From positions 682,001 through 746,000 of the forward strand of contig NZ_JAAOIR010000002.1 in assembly GCF_011440375.1 (NCBI RefSeq): a stretch of DNA of 64,000 nt, written 5' to 3'. A model generated the notes under the pieces. The model did not search any database and was not told the DNA's origin. It saw nothing but the letters and a program-made list of their open reading frames with translations. Of this stretch, positions 1 through 8,390 are shown piece by piece. A program made the translations under genes and the position numbers. Each line of letters starts with the position of its first letter. The stretch's first letter is position 1. This DNA is from Halorubellus sp. JP-L1 (GTDB lineage: Archaea; Halobacteriota; Halobacteria; Halobacteriales; Natrialbaceae).

Positions 1-1723
1 CGACGACGAGGACGACGCTGACCCCGATGCCCGTCCGCAGGTCGACCGATTCGCGACTCGCGACGGCGCCGAGGAACTCGTCGGGTCGGTCGACCGCCGC
101 GGCCGTGCCGTCGGCCACTGCGACCGCGCCGCGGTCGACTGCGGCGTACAGTTCGGTGACGCCGACGACGAGGTAGCGCGTGCCGGACAGCGCGAGCGGG
201 TTGTAGAGGTCGTCGACGTCGGGGACCCTCCCGAGTCCCTCGAGTGGCTTCTTGATGACGACGAACCCGAGCAGGCCGATGGTGGCGAGCGCGAGGCCTT
301 CCACGACGTGGTCCACGGTGTAGGTGACGTAGGCGTGCGAGACGACTGCCTCGGAGGTGACGTCGAAGGGAAGCAACGCGAACAGCGCGGTGTCGAAGAC
401 GCCGAAGCCGACGCAGAGCGCGGCGACGGATACCATCGCGACGGTCTGTCCCCGGTTGGCGTCGGGGACGGTTCCGTCGTACTCGCCGTTGAGGAACGCG
501 TAGTAGCCGAACTTGATGAACGAGAGGAACGTCCCGACGCCGCCGGCGAGCAGGAGGATCTCGAGCGTGGTGAAGCCGCCGACCGCGAGCGGGCCCTTCG
601 GGAAGTCGTAGTGACTGGCCGAGACGACGATTCCCTTGCTGACGAACCCGTTGAACAGCGGGAAGCCGGCGATCGAGAGTGCGGCGACGGAGAACGTCGC
701 GGCCGTGATCGGCATCTCGCGGGCGAGTCCGCCGAGCTTCTTCAGGTCGGATTGCTTCGTCCGGTAGATGATGACGCCGGCGGTCATGAAGAGCAGTGCC
801 TTGTAGAGGATGTGGTTGAAGACGTGCGCCATCGCGCCGGCTTGCGCGAGCGTCGACCCGATGCCGACGCCGGCGACCATGTAGCCGACCTGCGACTGGA
901 TGTGGTACGATAGCAGGCGGCGCATGTCGTTCTGGAAGAGGGCGTACGTGGCGCCGAAGACGGCCATGATACCGCCCATGTACGCGATCGCGAGTTCGCC
1001 CTCGGGGAACGCGCGGTACATCCCGTAGACGCCGGTCTTCGTGGTGTACACGCAGAGGAAGACGCTCGCGGCGACGTGCGGACGCGGGTACGTATCGGGG
1101 AGCCACGCGTGGAGGCCGACGAACCCGACGTTGACGCCGATGCCGAGCGCGGCGAGGACGGGTGCGACCGCGCCAGCCATTCCACTGGGGGACGCGGTGA
1201 ACAGGAACGACCCGACCTCGACGTACTGCCAGACGACGGCGCCGAGCAGGAGCGTCCCGCCGACCCCGTGCAGGAGCGCGTACCGGTAGCCGGCGCGCAC
1301 GGCCCGACCGCGGTAGTGCCAGACGAGGAGCGTGCTGGTGACGGCCATCAGCTCCCAGAAGAACACGAGCGTCAGCCAGTCGCCGCCGAAGACGGCGCCG
1401 AGGCTGGTCGCGACGTACGAGAGCGCGAACGCCGTTTGGAGCGCCGACGCCTCGGTGTAGTACGAGTACAGCACCGCGATCGCGCCGATGAACCCGAAGA
1501 TGACGCCCATCAGGGTCGAGAACGGGTCGACGTTGAACAGGACGACGTCGAACCCGAACAGCAACACGTCGCCGTGCTGGCCGGCGTCGACCAGCCAGAC
1601 GTAGGGAACGACGACGGCGGTGGCGACGACGCCGAGCGCGTGCCCGACGCGTCGACCGACGAACGGGAGCAGTATCGCGGCGAGCGCCACGGGGAGGAAC
1701 GGCGGAACGAGGGGTTCGACCAT
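1..1723 (-). CDS. Mrp/Mnh antiporter D-like ion-translocating subunit (3' end outside window)
   Basis: Proton-conducting membrane subunit of the multisubunit Na+/H+ antiporter, related to NuoL/M/N and MrpA/MrpD. The frame opens with ATG at 1723, directly after the TAG of the preceding antiporter gene, and stays open to the window edge, so the C-terminus is missing. The 574 visible residues are almost all hydrophobic helices. They contain the family hallmarks of a conserved Lys/His helix (around AHVFNHILYKALLFM) and the sequence GLHAWLPDTYPRPH typical of the proton channel core. It is the last visible gene of the minus-strand operon and the third D-like paralogue in a row, so it may play the role that MrpA's large domain has in bacteria. 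Confidence 0.85.
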   Translation of the reverse strand, partial: MVEPLVPPFLPVALAAILLPFVGRRVGHALGVVATAVVVPYVWLVDAGQHGDVLLFGFDVVLFNVDPFSTLMGVIFGFIGAIAVLYSYYTEASALQTAFALSYVATSLGAVFGGDWLTLVFFWELMAVTSTLLVWHYRGRAVRAGYRYALLHGVGGTLLLGAVVWQYVEVGSFLFTASPSGMAGAVAPVLAALGIGVNVGFVGLHAWLPDTYPRPHVAASVFLCVYTTKTGVYGMYRAFPEGELAIAYMGGIMAVFGATYALFQNDMRRLLSYHIQSQVGYMVAGVGIGSTLAQAGAMAHVFNHILYKALLFMTAGVIIYRTKQSDLKKLGGLAREMPITAATFSVAALSIAGFPLFNGFVSKGIVVSASHYDFPKGPLAVGGFTTLEILLLAGGVGTFLSFIKFGYYAFLNGEYDGTVPDANRGQTVAMVSVAALCVGFGVFDTALFALLPFDVTSEAVVSHAYVTYTVDHVVEGLALATIGLLGFVVIKKPLEGLGRVPDVDDLYNPLALSGTRYLVVGVTELYAAVDRGAVAVADGTAAAVDRPDEFLGAVASRESVDLRTGIGVSVVLVV

Positions 1724-3481
1724 CTACACGCTCACCCCCGTCACGGCTTCGACGACGAAGCGGACGATCTCGAGGAAGACCGCGGTGTCGGGGACGATCC
1801 CGAGGACGACCGAGCCGGCGGCGGCGAACAGTATCGGGCCGAGCATGAACCACGTGGACTCCTCGCCGTTCCACCGTCGATCCTCCCACGCGAGACTCGG
1901 GTCGTGCCCGTGGTCCGGGTCGATGTGCGCGGCCGCTTCCAGGCGGTCGCGCGGTCCCTGTCCCTCGTGGTCGTCGGCGAACCCGTGGTCGTCGCGCTCG
2001 ATCGTCGGTCGATCGTCGACGTCGACATCGTCGGCCAGGGTCTCGTCGGCCGGAGTCTCGTCGGCGTCGCGGCCGCCGTCCGCCGCCGTCTCCGGGCGGC
2101 CGTAGCGGCCGCCGAGGACGTGCTCGACGACGGGCTTCGGGTCCCCCGTGCCGGGCGACTCGAAGAACGCCGTGTACACGACCGGCCAGAAGTACGCGAC
2201 GTTGAGGACGCCGGATAGCAACAGTGCGGCCGTGAACACGATGTCGCCGGTCGACACGGTCCCGAGGAGGATGAAGTACTTGCTGACGAACCCGGCGACG
2301 AGCGGGATGCCCGCCATCCCGAGCGCCGCCACCCCGAACGCGGTCATCGTCAGTGGCATCCGCTCGCCGATACCGGCCATGTTGCTGATGTCGTCGGTGT
2401 GCGTCTCGACGTGGAGTGCGCCCGCACAGAAGAACAGCGTGAGCTTCATGAACGCGTGCGCGGGGATGTGCAAGAGCCCGCCCGTGATCGAGAGCGGGTG
2501 GAGGACGGCGATCCCGAGCACGATGTAGGAGAGCTGGCTCACCGTCGAGAACGCGAGGCGGCGCTTGAGGTTGTCCTGCCGGAGTGCGATGACGCTCGAG
2601 ATGACGAGCGTGAACGCCGCGATGCCCGCGAGGGGCAGGCCCATCCCGAGGTCGCCGACGGCGACCGGCCCGTACACGTCGAGGACGACGCGCGCGATAC
2701 CGAACACGCCGGACTTCACGACCGCGACCGCGTGCAGGAGCCCGGAGACGGGGGTCGGCGCGACCATCGCGTCCGGGAGCCACGAGTGCATCGGCATGAG
2801 CGCGGCTTTCACGCCGAATCCGGCGATGAGGAGCGCGAACGCGGCGCGAGCGAACAGCGGTTGCGCGGTCGCGAGTTCGGCGATGCCGCCGGCCGTGAAC
2901 GCCGTCGTGCCAGTCAGCCAGAACACGAGGAGGGACCCGGCGAGGACGGCGACGCCGCCGCCGAACGTGTACGCGAGGTACTTCCGGCCCGCCGCGCGCG
3001 CCTCCGGGGTCTCGTCGTGAGCGACGAGCGGGTACGTCGCGACCGTGAGTAACTCGTAGAACACGAACAGCACCAGGAGGTTCGACGCGAACGCGACGCC
3101 GATTGCCGCGGAGAGACTGCCCGCGAACGCCGCGAAGTACCGCGTCTGACTGTGCTCGTCGAGCCCGCGCATGTACCCGATGCTGTAGAAGCTCGTCACG
3201 AGCCAGAGGAGGCTCGCGAGCAGTCCGAAGAGGACGCCGAGCGCGTCCGCGCGGAGCGCGAACTCGACGCCGGGGACGAGCTGGCCGAACTCGGTCACGT
3301 ACACGTCTCCGGCGAGGACGCCCGGGACCATGCTCGCCACGAGCCCGAGCTTCGTCACGGCCGCGAGCACCGTCCAGCACTCCCGGAGGTTCGGTCGGCC
3401 GCGCGACAGGAGGATCGGAGCGATGGCTATCGCCGATACGAGCACCGCAGCGACCGGCCGGAGGGATGTAATCTCTGTCAT
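1724..3481 (-). CDS. Mrp/Mnh antiporter D-like ion-translocating subunit (second paralogue)
   Basis: A 585-residue membrane protein of the proton-antiporter-M (NuoM/MrpD) family, predicted to carry ions in the Mrp complex. About 14 hydrophobic helices are visible. The channel motif MPMHSWLPDAMVAPTPVSGLLHA-type region lies near residues 245-270 and a conserved Lys helix follows. Odd feature: a long acidic insertion (about residues 455-540, rich in D, E and H) separates the last helices, probably a cytoplasmic loop adapted to high salt. The start ATG at 3481 overlaps the TGA of the upstream D subunit (ATGA), which argues against the much longer upstream reading of this frame. Adjacent genes supply the other Mrp subunits. 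Confidence 0.92.
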   Translation of the reverse strand: MTEITSLRPVAAVLVSAIAIAPILLSRGRPNLRECWTVLAAVTKLGLVASMVPGVLAGDVYVTEFGQLVPGVEFALRADALGVLFGLLASLLWLVTSFYSIGYMRGLDEHSQTRYFAAFAGSLSAAIGVAFASNLLVLFVFYELLTVATYPLVAHDETPEARAAGRKYLAYTFGGGVAVLAGSLLVFWLTGTTAFTAGGIAELATAQPLFARAAFALLIAGFGVKAALMPMHSWLPDAMVAPTPVSGLLHAVAVVKSGVFGIARVVLDVYGPVAVGDLGMGLPLAGIAAFTLVISSVIALRQDNLKRRLAFSTVSQLSYIVLGIAVLHPLSITGGLLHIPAHAFMKLTLFFCAGALHVETHTDDISNMAGIGERMPLTMTAFGVAALGMAGIPLVAGFVSKYFILLGTVSTGDIVFTAALLLSGVLNVAYFWPVVYTAFFESPGTGDPKPVVEHVLGGRYGRPETAADGGRDADETPADETLADDVDVDDRPTIERDDHGFADDHEGQGPRDRLEAAAHIDPDHGHDPSLAWEDRRWNGEESTWFMLGPILFAAAGSVVLGIVPDTAVFLEIVRFVVEAVTGVSV

Positions 3482-5007
3482 GCCAGGAGTCGTTCGATCG
3501 TTGGTTCGAGGAGCTGTCCGTACTCGAAGGCCGCCAGGCCGAGGACGACCGCGAGGACGGCCGCGGCGACGACGGTCGCCCGCATACCGGCGGACACCGC
3601 CGCCGGATCGGGCTCCCGACCGGGGCCGGTTCCGTCGGCTGCGACCTCGCCCGTCGCCGCCCGTTCGGACGTCTCGACGTCGGTCGCGAGCGTAGTTGGC
3701 TCGCGGAAGAACATCCGTTCGAGGACGCGCGCGAAGTACGCGAGCGTCAGGAGCGTGCTCGCGAGGATGACGACGGCGAGCGGCCACGCGGCCGCCTCGA
3801 CCGCGCCGAGCGCGATGTACCACTTCCCGACGAACCCGACCGCGGGCGGGACGCCCACCATCGCCAGCGCGAGAACGGCGAACGCACCCGCGCCGACGGG
3901 GAGGCGTTCGACGAGCCCCTCGTACTCGTCGACGGTGCGAGCGCCGGTCGCGGTCGCGATGAGCCCGCACGTCAGGAAGAGGCCGCCCTTCATCACGCCG
4001 TGGCCAACGAGGTGGATCATCGCGCCCGTCAGCGCGGTCCCGTTCCCGATCGCGACCGCACCGACGACGAGCCCGAACTGCGAAATCGAGGAGTACGCGA
4101 GCATGCGCTTGAGGTCGCGTTGCGTGACCGCGAGGACGCTCCCGACGACGATGCTGACGGCCGCGGCCGCGACGAGCACCGTCCGGGCGAACGCGTTCGC
4201 GACCAGGAAGTCGACCGTGAAGACGGTGAACACGATGCGGACGAGCGCGTACGCGGCGACGGTCGAGACGAGCGCGGAGATGAGCGCACTCACCGAATCG
4301 GCCGCGTTCGCGTACGCGTCCGGCTGCCACGTGTGCACTGGGAACACCGCGACCTTCACGAACAGCCCAACGACGAGCAACCCGAACGCCGCCTGGACGA
4401 GCGGACTCCCGTACCCGACGGCTTCGAGTTGCATCGCGAGGTCTGCCATGTTGAGCGTGCCTGTGGCGACGAACGCGTACCCGATGCCGAGGAGGAACAG
4501 CGACGCGCCGACGGTCCCGACGAGCAGGTACTTCAGGGCGGCGAGCGCGGACTCGCCGCCTTCGCCGGTCGCGACGAGCGCGTACGCCGCCAGCCCCGTG
4601 ATCTCGAGGAACACGTACATGTTGAACACGTCGCCCGTGAGGCTCATCCCCGTCAGGCCGGCGACGAGGAGGAGGTACGTCGCGTAGAACGTGTTCGACC
4701 GCGGCCCCGCTCGGCGCGCGTACCCGAGGATGCCGAGCGCGACGAACGCGATCAACACGACCATCGTCGCGGAGGCGCCGTCGACGACGAGTTCGATGCC
4801 GAACGGCGCCGTGAACCCGCCGACGACGTACCGAACGGGTTCGTCGCCGAACGCGAGCGCGGCGAGTGCGACCGCACCAGCGAGCTGGACGACGCTCGCG
4901 AGCACCGCGAGCGGCCACCCGGTCCGACGCCGCAGGAGCCCGACGAGGAGCACCGTGACGGACGCCAGGATGGGGGCGGCGACGAGTAACGCCGGCAGGT
5001 CAGTCAC
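3478..5007 (-). CDS. mnhD: Mrp/Mnh antiporter subunit D (first paralogue)
   Basis: A 509-residue polytopic protein of the NADH dehydrogenase ND5/NuoN/MrpD superfamily. Visible motifs include KVAVFPVHTWQPDAYANA and the paired LVGHGVMKGG helix carrying the conserved His and Lys of ion channels in this family. It should form the main antiport channel together with MnhC. The GTG start at 5007 overlaps the end of mnhC by 8 nt, and the stop overlaps the next D-like gene by ATGA, so translation is probably coupled. The C-terminal 60 residues include an acidic, low-complexity loop before a last helix. Confidence 0.92.
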   Translation of the reverse strand: MTDLPALLVAAPILASVTVLLVGLLRRRTGWPLAVLASVVQLAGAVALAALAFGDEPVRYVVGGFTAPFGIELVVDGASATMVVLIAFVALGILGYARRAGPRSNTFYATYLLLVAGLTGMSLTGDVFNMYVFLEITGLAAYALVATGEGGESALAALKYLLVGTVGASLFLLGIGYAFVATGTLNMADLAMQLEAVGYGSPLVQAAFGLLVVGLFVKVAVFPVHTWQPDAYANAADSVSALISALVSTVAAYALVRIVFTVFTVDFLVANAFARTVLVAAAAVSIVVGSVLAVTQRDLKRMLAYSSISQFGLVVGAVAIGNGTALTGAMIHLVGHGVMKGGLFLTCGLIATATGARTVDEYEGLVERLPVGAGAFAVLALAMVGVPPAVGFVGKWYIALGAVEAAAWPLAVVILASTLLTLAYFARVLERMFFREPTTLATDVETSERAATGEVAADGTGPGREPDPAAVSAGMRATVVAAAVLAVVLGLAAFEYGQLLEPTIERLLA

Positions 5008-5356
5008 GGTCGATCACCCGTTCGATGGACTCCTCGTCCAGCGTCCCGTACTCGTGGTAGATGCGGACCACGAGCCCGAGCGCGACCGCCGTCAGGCTGA
5101 CGCCGACGACGATCGCGGTGAGGATGAGGACGTGCGGGAGCGGACTCACGTACGGCGCTGGCGCCGTCAACAGCGGCGGACTTGCGCCGTCGACGAACGC
5201 GGTCACGACGAAGAACAGGAAGATCCCCGTCTGGAACACGTTCATCCCGATCACCTTCTTCACGAGGTTGGTGTTCCCGACGAGCATGTACGTGCCGACG
5301 CCGAGGAGCAGGAAGGCGACGACGTAGTACAGTCGCGTCGAGAGCAGTTCCATCAT
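5000..5356 (-). CDS. mnhC: Mrp/Mnh antiporter subunit C (NuoK-like)
   Basis: A 118-residue, three-helix protein of the MnhC/MrpC/NuoK family, a small subunit that packs against the D channel. The helices lie near residues 8-27, 33-52 and 73-98. The motif NLVKKVIGMNVFQTGIFLFF, with its partly buried charged residues, is characteristic. Two tandem ATG codons (5356 and 5353) are present, and the first overlaps the stop of the upstream subunit B gene as ATGA. Length matches bacterial MrpC. Confidence 0.93.
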   Translation of the reverse strand: MMELLSTRLYYVVAFLLLGVGTYMLVGNTNLVKKVIGMNVFQTGIFLFFVVTAFVDGASPPLLTAPAPYVSPLPHVLILTAIVVGVSLTAVALGLVVRIYHEYGTLDEESIERVIDRD

Positions 5357-5844
5357 TCGAGGTCACCTCCGTCCTCGCCGTTCATCCCTGCAGCGATGAT
5401 GAAGAACAGGCCCGTCACGATGCCCGCGACGATGAGACCGATCGCGAGTTCGACGAGCTCGATGCCGTACTTCGACGCGTGCGGGACGCCGTAGTCGGCG
5501 TAGACGGCGTACTCGAGGAAGCCTCCGCCGAGCAGAACGGATCCGACGCCGACGAGGAGGAACGCGAGAACGCCGAACCCGACGAATCCGACCGCCAACT
5601 GCGGGCCGATCCACTCGCGCGTCATCTCGATACCGAACGCGATGCCGAGCATGACGACGACGGTGCCGACGATGACGCCACCCTGAAATCCGCCGCCCGA
5701 GGAGTCCGCGCCGTGGAACATCACGAACAGTCCGAGCGTGAACACGAACGGCGTGATGACGCGAACCGTCGCCATGATGATCGGGCTCTCGACGTACAGC
5801 GTGCGCTCGTCGTCTGCCGCCGCGTCGTTCGATTCGCCGATCAT
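5353..5844 (-). CDS. mnhB: Mrp/Mnh antiporter subunit B (MnhB domain)
   Basis: A 163-residue membrane protein with the MnhB/MrpB domain. A hydrophilic N-terminus of about 20 residues is followed by four helices. The loop GADSSGGGFQGGVIVG (about 46-61) is the family signature. Start ATG 5844 overlaps the stop of the DUF4040 gene (ATGA), and its own stop overlaps mnhC in the same way. In bacteria this domain is a separate subunit; here it is kept apart from the DUF4040 protein, which gives the operon two B-type small genes. Confidence 0.92.
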   Translation of the reverse strand: MIGESNDAAADDERTLYVESPIIMATVRVITPFVFTLGLFVMFHGADSSGGGFQGGVIVGTVVVMLGIAFGIEMTREWIGPQLAVGFVGFGVLAFLLVGVGSVLLGGGFLEYAVYADYGVPHASKYGIELVELAIGLIVAGIVTGLFFIIAAGMNGEDGGDLE

Positions 5845-6377
5845 CCGCTTACCTCCCTCCCGAGGACGAGGAGCAGACTGATCCCGGCCGCGTACACCAC
5901 GACCGCCTCGCCGAGCGTGTCGAAGCCGCGGTACGCCGCGAGGACCGCCGTCACCGCGTTCTTCACCTCGGTCTCCTCGTACGCGTTCTCGAGGTAGTAC
6001 TGCGTGACGTCGTCGGTCGCGACGGCGGAGTCGCTCACGCCGACGGGCGGGAGCGCGAACAGCGTCGTCGAGAGCACGGCGACGAGACCGACCGCGACCG
6101 CGAGCGCTTTGACGTCGACGCGTTCGAGCGTTCGCTCGCCGGGCGGCCGAACGGTCTTCGCTATCGTCAGCAGGAAGAGGACGGTCATGATTCCCGCGCC
6201 GACCGCGGCCTCCGTCAGTCCCACGTCCGGCGCGCGGAGGAACACCCAGATGACCGCGATGCCGAGGCTGTACGCGCTGAACGCGATGATCGAGCTGAGG
6301 ACGTCCCGGAGGAGCGCCGTCGCGACGGCGGTCGCCAGGACGAACGCCAGCAGCGCGAACTCGATGGCGGCCGTCAT
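5841..6377 (-). CDS. Mrp/Mnh antiporter DUF4040-type subunit (MrpA C-terminal/MbhD-like)
   Basis: A 178-residue membrane protein. Residues 1-75 match the DUF4040/MbhD-like module: a first helix, then LRDVLSSIIAFSAYSLGIAVIWVFLRAPDVGLTEAAVGAGI-type sequence with the buried acidic residue, then a third helix. In bacterial Mrp this module is the C-terminal part of MrpA. A second hydrophobic segment near 88-110 and a soluble region of about 60 residues follow, similar to MrpA/MbhE tails. ATG 6377 overlaps the mnhG stop. It is often annotated as a second MnhB in haloarchaea. Confidence 0.88.
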   Translation of the reverse strand: MTAAIEFALLAFVLATAVATALLRDVLSSIIAFSAYSLGIAVIWVFLRAPDVGLTEAAVGAGIMTVLFLLTIAKTVRPPGERTLERVDVKALAVAVGLVAVLSTTLFALPPVGVSDSAVATDDVTQYYLENAYEETEVKNAVTAVLAAYRGFDTLGEAVVVYAAGISLLLVLGREVSG

Positions 6378-6688
6378 CGCTCTTCGTCCTCCGTCGTCCA
6401 CGGTTCGATGCCCTGTTCGGCTGCTGCACGAGCGATGGCGTGCGCGGCGGTCGGATTGGTGATGAACATGAATACGAGTAACAATGCGACCTTGACCGTC
6501 GACACCCCAGCGTCGAGCGTGAGTGCGACCGCTGCGAGCGTCAACATCGCGCCGAGCGTCTCGCTCTTCGACGCGCCGTGTGCGCGCGTGTAGAGGTCCG
6601 GGAGGCGGACGAGACTCACGGCGGCGACGACCGCGAAGAAGATTCCGCCGACTGCGAGCACGAGCACGACCGCTTCCAGTGGCGTCAT
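6374..6688 (-). CDS. mnhG: Mrp/Mnh antiporter subunit G
   Basis: A 104-residue protein of the MnhG/PhaG family with three helices. The diagnostic LVRLPDLYTRAHGASKSETLG segment lies near residues 26-46. It is a small accessory subunit of the Na+/H+ antiporter. The start at 6688 overlaps the mnhF stop by one base (TGATG) and the end overlaps the DUF4040 gene, which places it firmly inside the operon. Confidence 0.93.
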   Translation of the reverse strand: MTPLEAVVLVLAVGGIFFAVVAAVSLVRLPDLYTRAHGASKSETLGAMLTLAAVALTLDAGVSTVKVALLLVFMFITNPTAAHAIARAAAEQGIEPWTTEDEER

Positions 6689-6963
6689 CAGAGGACCCCT
6701 CCGCGTTCGACGGAGAACTTCGAGATGGCGATACTCAACAGGAAGTTGAGGAGTGCGTACACGAGCGCGATGTCGAGCGCTCCCGGTTCGCCGATCGCGG
6801 CCGCGAGCAACGCGATGACGATGACCACGTTCGACCCGATGACGTTGATCGCGATGACGCGGTCGGGCATCGTCGGGCCGCGAACGATCCGGTACACGCC
6901 GACCAGCGACGCCACGACGAACGCCGCGGCCGTCGCCAACAGGATGCTTTCGACGAGCGTCAT
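6688..6963 (-). CDS. mnhF: Mrp/Mnh antiporter subunit F
   Basis: A 91-residue three-helix protein of the MnhF/PhaF family. The motif VRGPTMPDRVIAINVIGSN (around 28-46) is the family signature. ATG 6963 overlaps the TGA of mnhE (ATGA). Longer upstream readings of the same frame lie inside mnhE and have no support. Confidence 0.93.
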   Translation of the reverse strand: MTLVESILLATAAAFVVASLVGVYRIVRGPTMPDRVIAINVIGSNVVIVIALLAAAIGEPGALDIALVYALLNFLLSIAISKFSVERGGVL

Positions 6964-8099
6964 TCGTCCCCCTCGCTGCGTTCGGCGCGCTCCGCGGGCG
7001 ACGGGATCCGCGAGGCCGCTCGCCCGTAGAACACGAACCGGACCGCGCGCTCTAGCTTCCCCTCGAACAGGGCGTCGCGCGCATTCCCCGTGAGCGTGTG
7101 GACAGTGAAGTGGCGTCGCGAGACGTCCACCGTCAGCGTCCCCGGGGTGAGCGTGATGCTGTTCGCGAGCGTCGTCACCGGCAGCGCCGACCACACGGCG
7201 GCGTCGAACTCGACGACCTCCGGGTCGATCGGGAGCGACGGATGCAGGACGACGTACGCGATCTGGACGTTCGCCACGACGATCTCCCAGAGGAGGTACG
7301 GCACGTACACCGCGAATCGGGCGAGCTGCCGGCCCATCCGACCGACCTTCACGGGTGTCGTGAGCGAGATCCCCCAGAGGGAGACCGCGACGATGCCCGC
7401 GCTGATCGCGCCCGTTGCGAGTTCGAACGTCGCGACGGACCCGGCGAGCAAGAGGTAGAACAGGAAGGAGACGCCGAACAGCGCGAGGAACTGCGCGATC
7501 GTCCCGGAGCGCACCAGGAGCGGGCTTCGTCGCTCGCGCTGTACCGGTGCTTTCTGCACTTCGAGCCCTGCGCGTTCGACTTCCGCTTCCAGGGGTGGGA
7601 GGAGCGGCGTCGTCCCGAGCGGGTTGAACCCGGGGTCGAATACGGCCAGCGAGAGGTCGTGCGCGGTCGCGTACTCGGCGAGCACGCCCGCGTAGTCGCC
7701 GGGACTGAACAGGTACTCGCGGGTCCCGACGAGTGCGGTCTCGACGGCGACCGACGCTGCGTCGTCGCCGAGGTCCTCCTCGGCCCAGACCGTCACTCGG
7801 TCGAGGAGGTCACGAGCCTCCCTCGTTTCGGTCGTCTCGACGTCGTACGTGAGTCGCTCGGAGACGGGATAGACGAAGTGAACCGTCGGGCGGTCATCGC
7901 CGTTCTTGCTGACGCCGCTATCCTTACGACCGTCGGTATCCTCCCGGACGTCGGTCTCCTCAGGGCCATCAGTTTTCTCGGGACGACCGCTATCCCCACG
8001 GTCCTTACTGTCCTCGAGACACAGGTCTATCGCGTGCGCGACCGTGTTCCGGAGCGTCGTCGATTCCGAGACCGGAACGAGTATCCGCGCACTGCTCAC
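6960..8099 (-). CDS. mnhE: Mrp/Mnh antiporter subunit E with N-terminal universal-stress-like domain
   Basis: A 379-residue protein, first gene of the antiporter operon. Residues 1 to about 180 resemble a Usp/ATP-binding fold (ARILVPVSES start, and an acidic low-complexity loop at about 30-70). Residues about 195-360 are the MnhE domain with three helices and the motifs YLLWEIVVANVQIAYVVL and SITLTPGTLTVDV. Bacterial MrpE is only about 160 residues and lacks the extra domain. The GTG at 8099 is chosen because GAGGTG lies 6 nt upstream; an in-frame GTG at 8108 is possible. The Usp-like part could link antiport to energy or stress status, which is inference. Confidence 0.9.
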   Translation of the reverse strand: MSSARILVPVSESTTLRNTVAHAIDLCLEDSKDRGDSGRPEKTDGPEETDVREDTDGRKDSGVSKNGDDRPTVHFVYPVSERLTYDVETTETREARDLLDRVTVWAEEDLGDDAASVAVETALVGTREYLFSPGDYAGVLAEYATAHDLSLAVFDPGFNPLGTTPLLPPLEAEVERAGLEVQKAPVQRERRSPLLVRSGTIAQFLALFGVSFLFYLLLAGSVATFELATGAISAGIVAVSLWGISLTTPVKVGRMGRQLARFAVYVPYLLWEIVVANVQIAYVVLHPSLPIDPEVVEFDAAVWSALPVTTLANSITLTPGTLTVDVSRRHFTVHTLTGNARDALFEGKLERAVRFVFYGRAASRIPSPAERAERSEGDE

Positions 8100-8152
8100 C
8101 GGGACCACCTCGATGGCGAGGAATCCACGGTTCGAACCAGAGGAGAGGACAT
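8096..8152 (-). CDS. Possible 18-codon leader ORF overlapping the mnhE start
   Basis: ATG at 8152 opens MSSPLVRTVDSSPSRWSR, ending in a TGA that overlaps the mnhE GTG (GTGA). A TTTAAA box at 8183-8188 would place transcription start near 8160, so this would be the first ORF on the message. The mnhE ribosome binding sequence lies inside it. The perfect palindrome GGTTCGAACC at 8130-8139 is also within. Translation is unproven, and in this GC-rich DNA such frames arise easily by chance. Confidence 0.35.
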   Translation of the reverse strand: MSSPLVRTVDSSPSRWSR

Positions 8153-8182
8153 GGCTACTCGCCTAGTGCTTTGGCTGCACTC

Positions 8183-8188
8183 TTTAAA
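8183..8188 (-). promoter_or_regulatory. TATA box of the Mrp antiporter operon
   Basis: TTTAAA read on the minus strand, the only AT-rich hexamer in the 8110-8330 divergent region facing mnhE. A start of transcription about 25 nt downstream would fall near 8160. Confidence 0.55.
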
Positions 8189-8333
8189 GGATTTCTTTCC
8201 CGTCTTCCACTGTCTCTTCCGGTTCCGTCCCTCGGTTTCTCGCGTTCGCGGAGTCGGACGCCGTCTCTGAGCAGGGACGGCAAGCACCGCCACAGAATAG
8301 TTATGGTGTCCGCGGCGTGAGTGTGGAGCAAGC

Positions 8334-8390
8334 ATGTGTGGTGGTCCTGTATTTCTCGCGTTCGCGGAGGGTGAGCCGTGGGCGTCTTGA
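8334..8390 (+). CDS. Possible 18-codon leader ORF overlapping the DUF7344 gene start
   Basis: ATG at 8334 opens MCGGPVFLAFAEGEPWAS, ending at 8390 and overlapping the GTG start of the downstream gene by 13 nt in another frame. The GGAGG binding site for that gene sits within this ORF (8366-8370). An AT-rich stretch, AATAGTTATG, near 8296-8305 could serve as a promoter about 25-30 nt upstream. Expression is not shown. Confidence 0.3.
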   Translation: MCGGPVFLAFAEGEPWAS

